A DNA stretch of 64,000 nucleotides from Channallabes apus. Taxonomy: Eukaryota; Chordata; Actinopteri; Siluriformes; Clariidae. Shown in pieces: positions 43,286 through 53,801 of this stretch (its first letter is position 1; each line of letters begins with the position of its first letter). The DNA lies in NCBI GenBank assembly GCA_030522415.1, contig CM060108.1, positions 42,112,256 to 42,176,255 of the forward strand. Reading direction: 5' to 3'. The notes beneath the pieces are model-generated. The model was not told where the DNA came from. It saw only the letters and a program-made list of their open reading frames with translations, and did no database searches. Position numbers and translations under genes: made by a program.

Positions 43286-43512
43286 TGGCTTGCAAAAGTA
43301 TTCGGCCCCCTTGAACTTTTCCACATTTTGTCACATTACAGCCACAAACATGAATCAGTTTTATTGGAATTCCATGTGAAAGACCCATACAAAGTGGAGA
43401 AGTGGAACGAAAATCATACATGATTCCAAACATTTTTTACAAATGAATAAAAAAAATAATAAATGAAAAGTGGGGTGTGCGTAATTATTCAGCCCCCTTT
43501 TGCAAGCCACTG
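43283..43512. mobile_element. Tc1-type MITE, 230 bp
   Basis: Inverted ends: cagtggcttgcaaaagtatt at the left and its complement (ttttgcaagccactg) at the right, with a gcccccttgaa-like sub-terminal block. No coding capacity. Followed by TA at 43513-43514; the left target TA is replaced by CA at the edge of the (TA)n tract. Confidence 0.88.
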
Positions 43513-43859
43513 TATACAGTATACTTGTGATGAATATTGAACATGTGATAATATCCAAATAATAGCTCCATGATCAAGAATAAGATTAAGGATTTTTTTC
43601 TTGGGAATTGTTTTATTTATTTATTTTTTTTCAATCAGGAAATCCTAATTCACAACAACACACCTTTCTGCTGAAATACAAATCACCTCGTTGTACAAAT
43701 CACAATGTCAAATGTTACATATTTAGCTTTTTCATATATTTTGACTTATGATTCATTGGTTTTCTTGCATCTCCACATTCCTCTGAGGTACAATGCACCG
43801 CAAAATCTCCCAGTTAAGATTTTACTAGGTGGTGTTCTCGTTACTCAGTTTAGTGTCAT

Positions 43860-44115
43860 TGAATTCTGAGAGGCACTTAAATCAAACCATTTCCGTTGAA
43901 ATTTCACGAGAATGAAGGCATTAAACCGACTGGGATTTTTAGAAGACTTCAAGCACAGTACATTGATGAGACTCTTAGCTGCAGGGAAACATTTGAATGG
44001 CGAAAATGTTTTACAGAAGTCTGTACCTACATGAGTGGCGATCCTGTGGACATTCAGCTAGTGGAATGCCTGATGCTTGAAAACCGATGGATAACTTGTT
44101 GCCAGCTTGCATAAG
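43860..44115 (+). pseudogene. mariner transposase N-terminal remnant
   Basis: An open frame with IFRRLQAQYIDETLSCRETF and EWRKCFTE, followed by ENRWITC, resembles the HTH_48 DNA-binding domain of mariner transposases (RLQAQYGDETLSRRxxFEW). C-terminal pieces of what may be the same element continue after two SINEs at 44690-44775. Confidence 0.65.
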
Positions 44116-44119
44116 ACAT

Positions 44120-44316
44120 TCACATTTAGTCATTTGGCAGACACTCTTATCCAGAGCGACTTACATTTTTATCGTATTACACATCTGAGCAGCTGAGGGT
44201 TAAGGGCCTTGCTCAAGGGCCCCACAGTGGCAACTTGGTGGTTGTGGGGTTTGAACCTGGGATCTTCCGAACCGTAGTCCAATGCCTTAACCACTGAGCT
44301 ACCCCTGGCCCCATGA
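44120..44316 (-). repeat. tRNA-derived SINE (family B)
   Basis: Reverse copy with head (gagctacccctg, aaccactgagc), B box and the 3' hairpin block (gcagacactcttatccagag). Inserted in a mariner relic. Confidence 0.85.
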
Positions 44317-44395
44317 GAGATGCATCTGTCTATGGGAACTGTACACGCAATCATTTAGAAGAAGAAGAATATCCAATTATTTATCACATGTACTT

Positions 44396-44620
44396 TACAG
44401 CACAATGAAATGTCTTCCTCGAATATCCCAATTAGAAAACTGGGGTCAGAGCGCAGGGTCAGCCAGCTTACGGAGCAGCGCCCCTGGAGCAGATAGGGTT
44501 AAGGGCCTTGCTCAAGGGCTCAACAGTGTCAACTTGGCGATGCTGTGGTTCGAACCCACAAACTTCAGATCAATAACCCAGTAACCCACAGCCTTAACCG
44601 ACTGCGCCACCACTGCCCCA
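44396..44620 (-). repeat. tRNA-derived SINE (family C)
   Basis: The minus strand has head tggcgcagtcggttaaggc and B box gggttcgaacc. The body shares cccttgagcaaggcccttaa with family B but has a different 3' end (acatttcattgtgctgtaaa). Confidence 0.78.
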
Positions 44621-44689
44621 GTACCACCCACTTATACCCACAGTATACTCGGAACTGGGAACTCGACTGGGAGTTATTGCCATAACAAT

Positions 44690-44775
44690 TTCCAAATGTT
44701 TGGGCCACGAGTTCCTGTGAAGCCAGTGTTTCAGCCATGAAACAGGCGGTTCAATCATGGCTCTGACGTACTGAG
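44690..44775 (+). pseudogene. mariner C-terminal scrap
   Basis: aaatgtttgggccacg... through gtgtttcagccatgaaac resembles the HMFGPLK...RF region also seen at 27808. Probably the other end of the relic at 43860. Confidence 0.4.
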
Positions 44776-44826
44776 ATAACGTTCTACCTTGATGGTGTCC
44801 AAGCACTAGTGAAACACTGGGATATA

Positions 44827-46438
44827 CAGTGGTGTGAAAAACTATTTGCCCCCTTCCGGATTTCTTATGCTTTTGCATGTTTGTCACACTTAAATGTTTC
44901 TGCTCATCAAAAACCGTTAACTATTAGTCAAAGATAACATAATTGAACACAAAATGCAGTTTTTAAATGAAGGTTTACGTTATTAAGGGAGAAAAAAAAC
45001 TCCAAATCTACATGGCCCTGTGTGAAAAAGTGATTGCCCCCCTTGTTAAAAAATAACTTAACTGTGGTTTATCAAATTTGAGTTCAATTTCTGTAGTCAC
45101 GCCCAGGCCTGATTACTGCCACACCTGTTTCAATCAAGAAATCACTTAATTAGGAGCTGCCTGACACAGAGAAGTAGACCTCAAAAGCTAGACATCATGC
45201 CAAGATCCAAAGAAATTCAGGAACAAATGAGAACAAAAGTAATTGAGATCTATCAGTCTGGTAAAGGTTATAAAGCCATTTCTAAAGCTTTGGGACTCCA
45301 GCGAACCACAGTGAGAGACATTATCCACAAATGGCAAAAACATGGAACAGTGGTGAACCTTCCCAGGAGTGGCTGGCCGACCAAAATTACCCCAAGAGCG
45401 CAGAGACAACTCATCCGAGAGGCCACAAAAGACCCCAGGACAACATCTAAAGAACTGCAGGCCTCACTTGCCTCAATTAAGGTCAGTGTTCACGACTCCA
45501 CCATAAGAAAGAGACTGGGCAAAAATGGCCTGCATGGCAGATTTCCAAGGCGCAAACCACTTTTAAGCAAAAAGAACATTAAGGCTCGTCTCAATTTTGC
45601 TAAAAAACATCTCAATGATTGCCAAGACTTTAGGGAAAATACCTTGTGGACTGACGAGACAAAAGTTGAACTTTTTGGAAGGTGCGTGTCCCGTTACATC
45701 TGGCGTAAAAGTAACACAGCATTTCAGAAAAAGAACATCATACCAGCAGTAAAATATGGTGGTGGTAGTGTGATGGTCTGGGGTTGTTTTGCTGCTTCAG
45801 GACCTGGAAGGCTTGCTGTGATGGATGGAACCATGAATTCTACCGTCTACCAAAAAATCCTGAAGGAGAATGTCCGGCCATCTGTTCGTCAACTCAAGCT
45901 GAAGCGATCTTGGGTGCTGCAGCAGGACAATGACCCAAAACACACCAGCAAATCCACCTCTGAATGGCTGAAGAAAAACAAAATGAAGACTTTGGAGTGG
46001 CCTAGTCAAAGTCCTGACCTGAATCCTATTGAGATGTTGTGGCATGTCCTTAAAAAGGCCGTTCATGCTAGAAAACCCTCAAATAAAGCTGAATTCCAAC
46101 AATTCTGCAAAGATGAGTGGGCCAAAATTCCTCCAGAGCGCTGTAAAAGACTCGTTGCAAGTTATCGCAAACGCTTGATTGCAGCTATTGCTGCTAAGGG
46201 TGGCCCAACCAGTTATTAGGTTCAGGGGGCAATTACTTTTTCACACAGGGTCATGTAGGTTTGGATTTTTTTTTCTCCCTAAATAATAAAACCCCTCATT
46301 TAAAAACTGCATTTTGTGTTTACTTGTGTTATCTTTGACTAATAGTTAAATGTGTTTGATGATCAGAAACATTTTGTGTGACAAACATGCAAAAGAATAA
46401 GAAATCAGGAGGGGGGCAAATAGTTTTTCACACCACTG
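44827..46438 (+). mobile_element. Tc1-like transposon with an uninterrupted 340-codon transposase
   Basis: A 1,612-bp element flanked by TA at 44825-44826 and 46439-46440. Ends are cagtggtgtgaaaaactatt and its complement. Inner repeats (ctgtgtgaaaaagtgattgc at the left, caattactttttcacacagg at the right) give the IR/DR structure of fish Tc1 elements with arms of about 210 bp. The single gene 45197-46219 is open throughout. Inserted at the edge of a mariner relic. Terminal repeats and gene look complete, so this copy may be recent. Confidence 0.95.
45197..46219 (+). CDS. Tc1-family DDE transposase, full length (340 aa)
   Basis: Cuts and pastes its element at TA dinucleotides. The length equals that of active fish Tc1 transposases such as Sleeping Beauty. 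The N-terminal paired-like domain has two helix-turn-helix units (residues about 1-110: GKGYKAISKALGLQRTTVRD, then SKELQASLAS). Between them the usual GRPR-like AT-hook reads RSGWPTK, with Trp60 at the Arg position. Catalytic residues are D153 (WTDETKVELFG), D244 (LQQDNDPKH) and E279 (SPDLNPIEMLW), spaced as DD34E. A glycine-rich box (YGGGSVMVWGCFAASGPG) is intact. ATG 45197 is the natural start, since conserved MPRSKEIQE follows it. Activity is not proven; the Trp60 change may weaken DNA binding. Confidence 0.95.
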   Translation: MPRSKEIQEQMRTKVIEIYQSGKGYKAISKALGLQRTTVRDIIHKWQKHGTVVNLPRSGWPTKITPRAQRQLIREATKDPRTTSKELQASLASIKVSVHDSTIRKRLGKNGLHGRFPRRKPLLSKKNIKARLNFAKKHLNDCQDFRENTLWTDETKVELFGRCVSRYIWRKSNTAFQKKNIIPAVKYGGGSVMVWGCFAASGPGRLAVMDGTMNSTVYQKILKENVRPSVRQLKLKRSWVLQQDNDPKHTSKSTSEWLKKNKMKTLEWPSQSPDLNPIEMLWHVLKKAVHARKPSNKAEFQQFCKDEWAKIPPERCKRLVASYRKRLIAAIAAKGGPTSY

Positions 46439-46440
46439 TA

Positions 46441-47709
46441 TGCATGTGTGTAGCAGGGGATTAAATCAAGAAATACAAGAAGCTTTTACTTGCACAATTG
46501 TGTTCTATTTATTTTGCACAATAAAAAAAGATGCTGATTGCCCCTAGTAATTTTGCTAGTGGACAAGCTGTAAACTGCAACAAGTGCTAATGAGGGCAAT
46601 CACAGTGCCTCATACTTGGGGAAAAGCAAATGGGGACACTTAATGGGGCTGCACCAATCCCAAGATGCTGTTTAATAATGAATCATTTATGTAAATATAA
46701 TAAATTTCCTCTGAAACAAAAGCAAAGTGTAACTGTAGACAGTGTGTTTGTGATTTACAGAACCATTTCTATTGAAAGATATATTACTGTAAGTTTGGCA
46801 GAGGAAAAGTTGAGGAATTGTGGAATTATAGAATGCCCTTAATCATTTAAGGAATAGATAATGTGCGGTGATGTAACTGCATGGCATTGTGAGTGATGTG
46901 CAAAATCATTAACTGTAGTGAAAATTGACAATGTCAGTTTCGACTAAAGTCAATTCAATAAATCTTGAACAGCATCAAAGATGACATGTTAATTATGAAG
47001 ATTAATATGGAAATAGTTCACTGTGGATTTTTTCATTTGGTAAATTGTTTCTCAAATCATCGCCACCCTGCTCACTTTGTCCTTCATTTGCGGTCAGCAG
47101 CTCCCCACCAAATCTCTGATTGGTCTCATCTCACTGATCAAAGGGAATCTTCTCCCTGTGGAAAATTTCCCTCCTGTCCATTTCCCTCTCGTCTCAGTCC
47201 CTTCATCAAAGCTGTCACGCTGCTCGTTTGTGGTCAGATCTGAGGTCATACAGCTGAAGTTCCCCCAGGGCGGTGTACCAGCTCAGACAAGAGTCACACT
47301 GAGCTTCAATTGTGAGCCATTTTGATTGGTTGATTGTTCTTCAAAGATAATTGAAGTGCTCACAAGCTCAGCATGTCATTGACTGATGCACATAGAATGG
47401 ATTTCTGCTAATTGGGTGAAATTCGTTAACAATTCTTTCTGTAAAGCACATTCATTGACAGCTTTTAAGCTTAAAATAAATAGTCATGTATCAACATATT
47501 AAAATTAAGGGCAGAATTTCCCCTCAAGTAAAAATAGGTACTGTAAGTTGATAAGTTGATCATAAATAAATCCGTAAATAATGCTTTGTTTATGTTAAAA
47601 CAAATGAATAGAATCAGGTACCTTTCCAAAAGTACATTATATTTATATGTAATATTAATTATTAGTTTATTTTTAACCATCAGTGATTTAAATAGACGTA
47701 TAATTTAAA
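46441..47709. other. intergenic, nothing recognised
   Basis: A somewhat GC-richer block at about 47060-47320 has open frames but no recognisable product or splice pattern. Confidence 0.35.
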
Positions 47710-48215
47710 AAAATGTACGAATATGGCTGAGGCCATTTTCACAGATCGAATTAACAAAATCAAGTGTAAGGCAAGTGTAAGGGTCTGCACAACTTTGATA
47801 AGGGCCATATTGTGATAGCTAGACGACTGGGTCACAGCATCTCCAAAATGTCTGGTCTTGTAAGGTGTTCCTGGCAGATAGTGCTTAGAACAGATTAAAA
47901 AAGTGGTCCAAGAGACAAGAACAGCCACTGAAACCTGTAACAGGGACATAGATGATCAATGCCCATCTGGTCAGATCCCACAAAAGAGCTATAGCACAAA
48001 TGGCTAAAATTTAAATGCTAGCTATGATAGCAGGTGTCAGGACACACAATGCATCATAGCATGCTGCATATGGGAATGTGCAGCTGCACACTGTTCAGAG
48101 TGCCCATGACGTTTCTGTTTCCCTCACAAAGCACCCCTTAATGGGAACAACAGTATCAGAGATAGACTATGCAGCAACAGATGAAGGTGCCATACTCATT
48201 TGTGTCATTGCACAC
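47710..48215 (+). mobile_element. decayed Tc1-like element (third family), 5' part
   Basis: In-frame pieces FDKGHIVIARRLGHSISKMS, then scraps ending RVPM near 48110 and a decayed stretch to about 48210, match a Tc1 family widespread in fish whose transposase begins with this helix-turn-helix. A matching 3' end (gaccgacacaatattagaca) lies at about 50295-50350 beyond a gypsy relic. Confidence 0.6.
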
Positions 48216-50240
48216 CAGGTCACGTTCCAAATGAGGAGTGTTTTGGATTGTTTGTTCACAGGGCATCAGGTAACAGCCCAGACACTTGAACTATGCCAGG
48301 GATCTTGATCCTGGTCTCCAACTATGCTATTGATTTCTGGACTCTGGCTCCCTCTTGTGGTTGGGACGATAAGAGTCTCATCACATTTCATCATAGACAC
48401 TCTGACCTGGTCAAGGATGAATTGGCAGCCCAAGAGCTCCCATCCAACCATCCAAGATAACCGTACTCTCTCAAAGAACACCTACTGTAGGGATGAGAAA
48501 CTTCATGAGATGAGAAACTTCATCATAAGAATGTTTAATATCTCAAGACAGCCAAGAGACTGAGCTCACGCCAGGCGCACTGGTGACCCGTCTGCATGAC
48601 CAAACCTTGTTCTACAGTCCCAGGAACCTCTTATTGCTTCATCTAGTGGCCAACCATCAAGGAGGATGTCAAAAGTTTTGTGGCATTCTGTGACATCTGC
48701 TCCAGGAACAAGACAACAAGGGCTGAGAGACTTGACTTCATGACTAGATCACAACTGTCCAGCAATTACACCTGCATTCTAACAGTTGTTGTCTGGTTTT
48801 AGAGTCTGTCCATTTCACCCTGCTACCCAAGCTCCCATCCACCAAGGAAACAACTGAACTCCTCAACTACCACGTCTTCTGATTGCACAGACTCCCATTG
48901 GACATTGTTTGGGACAGGGAACCAGAGTTCTCTGGACAACTCATCAGAGCAATAGTCAAACCCAGCACATGAACCAAGAAATAGTGAAATCACTGAGATG
49001 CATGGCTCCACGGGATGCACCTTCTTGCTCGGAGTAGTTTTCTCTCCTGAATTGAGTATGCCCAGAACTTGTTCCCCGCCTCCTCCACCTTTTCAGTGTT
49101 GCCTCGTTTATCAACCACCGCTGTTCCCAAGGAGAAAAAAATGGCAGTCCCTTCATCTCACGCCTTTGTCCATTGCTGTAAAAGGACATGGCAATGGGCT
49201 TGTGCTCAATTGCAATGCTCCATGACCATCTTTCAGTGGCAGGCCAATTACCACAACTCAGTCACTCCAACCTATACCGTCAGCCAAAGAATCATGCTTT
49301 TTACTCGTGACCTACCACTGAAGACTATTTGAAAATTATCAAAGTTCACTGTTCTGTTCACAATCACAATCCATGTTCCATTAGACTGGCCCTGCCATTA
49401 TTCATGCATTGACTTAACCCTACATTCCAGGTTTTTCGACTTGATTCATGTCTATTGTCAATACCCCCACCTGCCTCCACCACCTTGACTCATAGACTGG
49501 ACGAAGCCTTCATCGTTCTCAGACTCCTCAAGTTCCACCCCCTTGGGCACGGCTTCCGGTACCTGGTGGACTTTTAGGGATACGGACCCAAGAAAAGAAG
49601 TTGGGTACCCCAAGAATGCCATGTGGCATTTGTAAGGGGGGGGGGGGGGGGGGTAATGCCATGGTCATGCCTCAAGAAAATCCATGATCACCTTTGCATT
49701 CACGTTCCATTATCCAATCCACTCCTTGAATTCCACCACCTCACCTTGCCGCAACGCACCTCTTACCTATTCCTCATCATTACCGGCTCCTATTTAATGT
49801 GTACTCAGACACCCAATCTCCACCAGATTATTATACTATCATGCCCATCACCATTCCTATTTTGATCTTTTGCATCTTGACCACACTCTGTTTTACCGAC
49901 CTCACCTTTGTCTCACATCAGGATTTACTGCCTTCACAGATTTACTGTTGTTGTTGTTCGGAATTGTTTTTTGACCATAAACCTTGTTCATGGACTTTAT
50001 TTTCTCTCCGGTTTTGACCCTTGCTCTTTTCATGTCCACAAACGATCTCCACAAATCAATCAACAATCTGTTTCACTTCATGGGAGATTCATTGTCTGCA
50101 AACGTCATGCTCATTTTACACACATGCCGGCTTGACACTGCCTCATTCCTGCCACAAAGCTCGTTGACTGGAGACACCGTGCCTGCTGCATATGCTGGCT
50201 CGACACTTCCGCATTCTCACCGATGAGCATATTTACTGCA
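48216..50240 (+). mobile_element. decayed gypsy retrotransposon, related to the intact copy
   Basis: Reads the same Gag segment as the intact element (MRSVLDCLFTGHQ, then LELCQGS, then [13 protein letters not shown] sequence around 48420). It then jumps to integrase (KEDVKSFVAFCDICSRNKT, LPKLPSTKETTELL, LPLDIVWDRE), the tail ([24 protein letters not shown]) and a chromodomain piece (RYLVDF, GYGPKKRSWVP near 49560-49612). A G-run at 49637-49652 stands at the polypurine tract. What follows to about 50240 aligns loosely with the intact LTR. Protease, RT and the 5' LTR are missing, and many stops are present. Confidence 0.8.
49655..50240 (+). repeat. decayed 3' LTR of the gypsy relic
   Basis: Shared blocks with the minus strand of the young LTR include ccagattatt, catgcccatc, the gtttcac/gacct block and actgcctt. 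The TATA position reads ctatttaatg. Confidence 0.6.
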
Positions 50241-50289
50241 AACAGTAACCTCTCACTCTACAATTTTCCAGTTTTAATATATTTCCCGA

Positions 50290-50350
50290 GGTCACAGATG
50301 TTTTGGTGCCACAATGGGAGACCGACACAATATTAGACAAGTGGCTTTAG
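50290..50350 (+). mobile_element. 3' end of the decayed Tc1-like element (third family)
   Basis: tgttttggtgccacaatggg and accgacacaatattagacaa resemble the C-terminus and stop of the transposase whose 5' part lies at 47710. The gypsy relic sits between them. Confidence 0.5.
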
Positions 50351-50659
50351 TGTACATGCAAAGTTATAGCACAGCCATACGTAGCTTGACTAGACCATTT
50401 AATTGGACTGCTGTTCTTGTCCAATTATACAAGCACAGGATGGAGGAATCAATTTATTGACTGACAAATGTCCAATATGACATGTTTGCCCCTTTAAGCT
50501 TGTTAAAATAGTGCTCCTGGTTGACCTATCACATCACAGCACTAACAATCAACAAACAAGTTAGTTATCAGGAAACGAGTAGCAGAGCACCTAGGCCATT
50601 CTGTATCCAATTGCAGGAGTGCAACTGCATTATCTCAAAGACTTAGTCCAACTTCAAGA

Positions 50660-51100
50660 AAATAAAAGTATTACAATTCCAGTCAAAGGTTTGGGCACAC
50701 CTTCTAATTCCATGATCTTTCCTGAATGTTATTTCTTTCTACATTGAAAGGTTGACTGGAGTGGAAGTTGATCTGGGTTTCTGCTGTTGTAGCCCATACT
50801 GCTTAAAACATGAAGGGCATTTGAGTCACCCTTAGCTCATGGTCACTGTTGGCTTATTCTTAAATTCTACACCCTGTTCTAAGTGAAGATCTCAGGAGAC
50901 TAGCAGTTCCTGAAATAATCAGACCAGCCTGTCTGATACCACCAACCCTCAATGAGATCACTTGTCCTCATTCTGATGATTGATGTGAAGATAAATTGAA
51001 GCTCTTGCATGATTTTATGCAGTGCACTTTTGCCGTGTGATTGGCTGATTGGATAGTCGCTCGAATAGGCAAGTGTGACCATTCAGAAATAGCATATCGT
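50660..51100. repeat. dispersed DNA-element relic
   Basis: Starts with attccagtcaaaggtttggg, reminiscent of a Tc1-type terminus, and includes gatctcaggagactagcagt and the atgattttatgcagtgcact block seen in a common fish repeat. Non-coding. Family not assigned. Confidence 0.45.
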
Positions 51101-52260
51101 ACAGTATAATATAGTTATGTATTATATGGCCATAAAAAACTTCTTTAACATTCCTTTATAGTGCTCATTGAATCATTTCATATGATTAGCTGCTGGGATT
51201 ATGGTCTAGGGAATACTCTTAAGTTTTTGTGTAATTTTAAATAGAGAAATGGAAATTTCCATTGATTCCCTGATTGTTGGAAGAATAGCATTATGCAGGC
51301 CATAAGTGCAGGACCCTGCTTCTAACCAGGGTCTCAGTGTATTTAGGCAGGTTAATTATCTTATTGGTTCTCTGAAATTCCCCCAACACCCCATTACAAT
51401 TCTCTGAGCACTGTCACCCCTCCACCCAAAAGATCTCCACTTGTGTGGACCTGTGTGGACTAATGAGTGCCATCATTCTGTCTTGCCTGAGATTAGAAGA
51501 CCCGTACTTATCCTGCCCATTCCGGGAGCACTGTGTCACACCCACAGAGACTATTCAGGGAATAATGCCACACAGCTACGGGGTGTTAGATGTCCTACGC
51601 ATGATTGGTGATACTCAAGCCAGAATGCAATTCATGTAGCATGAACACATTTTCATGATGCTATCTTGTCTGTGTTGTGTGGTTTCATTCTTGCGACACG
51701 TTTTTGACATTTTCAATGTTATTATTTGGATGAGCTTCAGTACTACTATCTGCTTTACATGGCCCACACGTCGCCAACCCTTCGGGAAAACATTAAAGGA
51801 TTGAAGGTATAACCCTAGGACATAGTCTTTAACTGATTACCTTTACATTTGTTTGACCCTTAAAATAAATTACACTAAGAAAACACAGTGTGTCTGACAG
51901 CTTTTGGGTATTAAAGCCATGTTTCCAAGCATAAAACTGGTAAAACCCTCAATACAAGGCAACAAGAACCATGAAAATACAACACAAATGAGCTACTACT
52001 GTTTTATTCATTCATTACTGCCTATAAAAATTAGACCACTTCACTGTTTAATTCTGACATCTGATTGGTCAGAGGGTGTTGATTCTGAATCGTTGCCACC
52101 CTTCTGTAATCCTTATGATGTCATTTGCTAATTCAAGCCCAGCTGCTGTGGCTCTGCCCTATTTATCAACTTAGAATGGTGGCGACTACCATATATCTTT
52201 ATCTGAGATACACAAAGTCAGCCACCGCATCTTCAAATGTTTCAAAATCATATTGATGCC
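51101..52260. other. intergenic, nothing recognised
   Basis: Two open frames of 60-75 codons without recognisable content. No repeat identified. Confidence 0.4.
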
Positions 52261-52606
52261 ACTGCAATACACCGCTTTATCCTGTATTTAGGGTCGTGGA
52301 GCCTGGAGCCTATCCCAGGAGACTCAGGGCACGAGGCGGGGTACAGCCTGGACAGCATGCCAATCCATCGCAGAGCACACACACACATACACACACACTA
52401 TGGTCAATTTGGGAACACCAATTAGCTTAATCTGCATGTCTTTGGACTGTGGGAGGAAACCGGAGTACCCGGAGGAAACCCACCAAGCATGGGGAGAACA
52501 TGCAAACTCCATGCACACAGAGACAGGAATCGAGCCTGGCCGGGAATCGAACCCGGACGCTGGAGGTGCAAGGCGACAGTGCTAACCTCTACACCACCGT
52601 GCCGCC
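52261..52606 (-). repeat. tRNA-derived SINE (family A)
   Basis: Reverse copy from caccgctttatcctgtattt to the head gctaacctctacaccaccgt. No clear target duplication. Confidence 0.82.
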
Positions 52607-52827
52607 TACACCCATACAGTAAATCAATGTAACTGATATTGATAAAGTGTAATATCCAGCACAACAGCATAACCTCGACTGTGATATTGTTTCCACTTTA
52701 GAATTACCTCGAGGACAACAGCTCAACCTCAACCAGCACAACCTCGAGTGAAATATCACTTAAAATGTGTAAAACATCTACAAAACAAAAAAGAAAAAAA
52801 AACTAAATAAGCATTACACATTCATAG

Positions 52828-53072
52828 TCTATCCCAGGAGACTTAGGGCATGAGGCACGGTACACCCTGGATGGGGTGCCAATTTATCTTAGGGCACACA
52901 CTCATTCACACACTACAGGCAATTTGGGAACACCAGTCATTTTAATCTGCTGGTCTTTGGACTGTGGGAGGAAACCAACTATGCATGGGGAGAACATGCA
53001 ACTCCATGCACACGGAGACAGGACTTGAACCCGGACCCTGGTGGTGCAAGGCGACCCACTACACCACCTACA
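52828..53072 (-). repeat. SINE family A, diverged copy
   Basis: Shows atcccaggagacttagggca, ggatggggtgccaatttatc and ggggagaacatgcaact, with a shortened head. Confidence 0.72.
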
Positions 53073-53799
53073 GTATAAATATTACTATGTATGTAAAACA
53101 AATATTGATATTGACTTAAATGGCTGCGGTTCCCAAAGCGCTAGTCATTTTCCACTCCTCATGCACTTGATTAAAGGACTGAATTACTATATTTCACATA
53201 AAACATTTTCCATCATATCAGCCATCAAGCCATTTAGGAAGTACAGCTCATTCACCCCGCAGCGTCCGGGTGCTCAGAGCCCGGTCATGTTAATTAGCTT
53301 AGAGATTATTATAAGCCGTTACACTTCTTTAACATTAGACACCAATGTTTAATCCTTTTCAAATGACAAGATAATGTAGGAGAATGTAAATCTCCACGGA
53401 GGTTTGGAGATAGAAACCTCAACAGGGACCTTTTAGAGAGAACGAAGGACGAGACGCCGATTAGCATATTAGCCTTGGTTAAAATCTCCATCAGGGAATT
53501 ATGCTTCTTCACGTTTTATTCAATGCTCTATAAAATTGAAGTCAACGGTCAGTGTAAGATCAGCTACAGCTGGTATAATCCTTTAAGACCCCAGTTTCTT
53601 GAGTGTTATATGACTGGTAATTGGGTTAGAAAAATTTGGATTTGCATTTTATTTAAAAAAAAAATCAATAAATAGTTTTAATAATTACACATCATAATTA
53701 TTGTACTTGTGAAAGTTGTTCTGTAGATTAAAAAAAAAACATTCTTGGATATGCAGGACAAATTGACATAAATACATACAAGCAGGTGAACCTCATTTT
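53073..53799. other. intergenic, nothing recognised
   Basis: No gene or element identified. Confidence 0.4.
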
Positions 53800-53801
53800 T
53801 A

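Noticed and set aside
49691..49710. Splice-donor-like tgcaaag/gt on the minus strand as the end of the missing first osbpl1a exon
   Set aside because: It falls within the decayed gypsy LTR and the upstream sequence is not coding.
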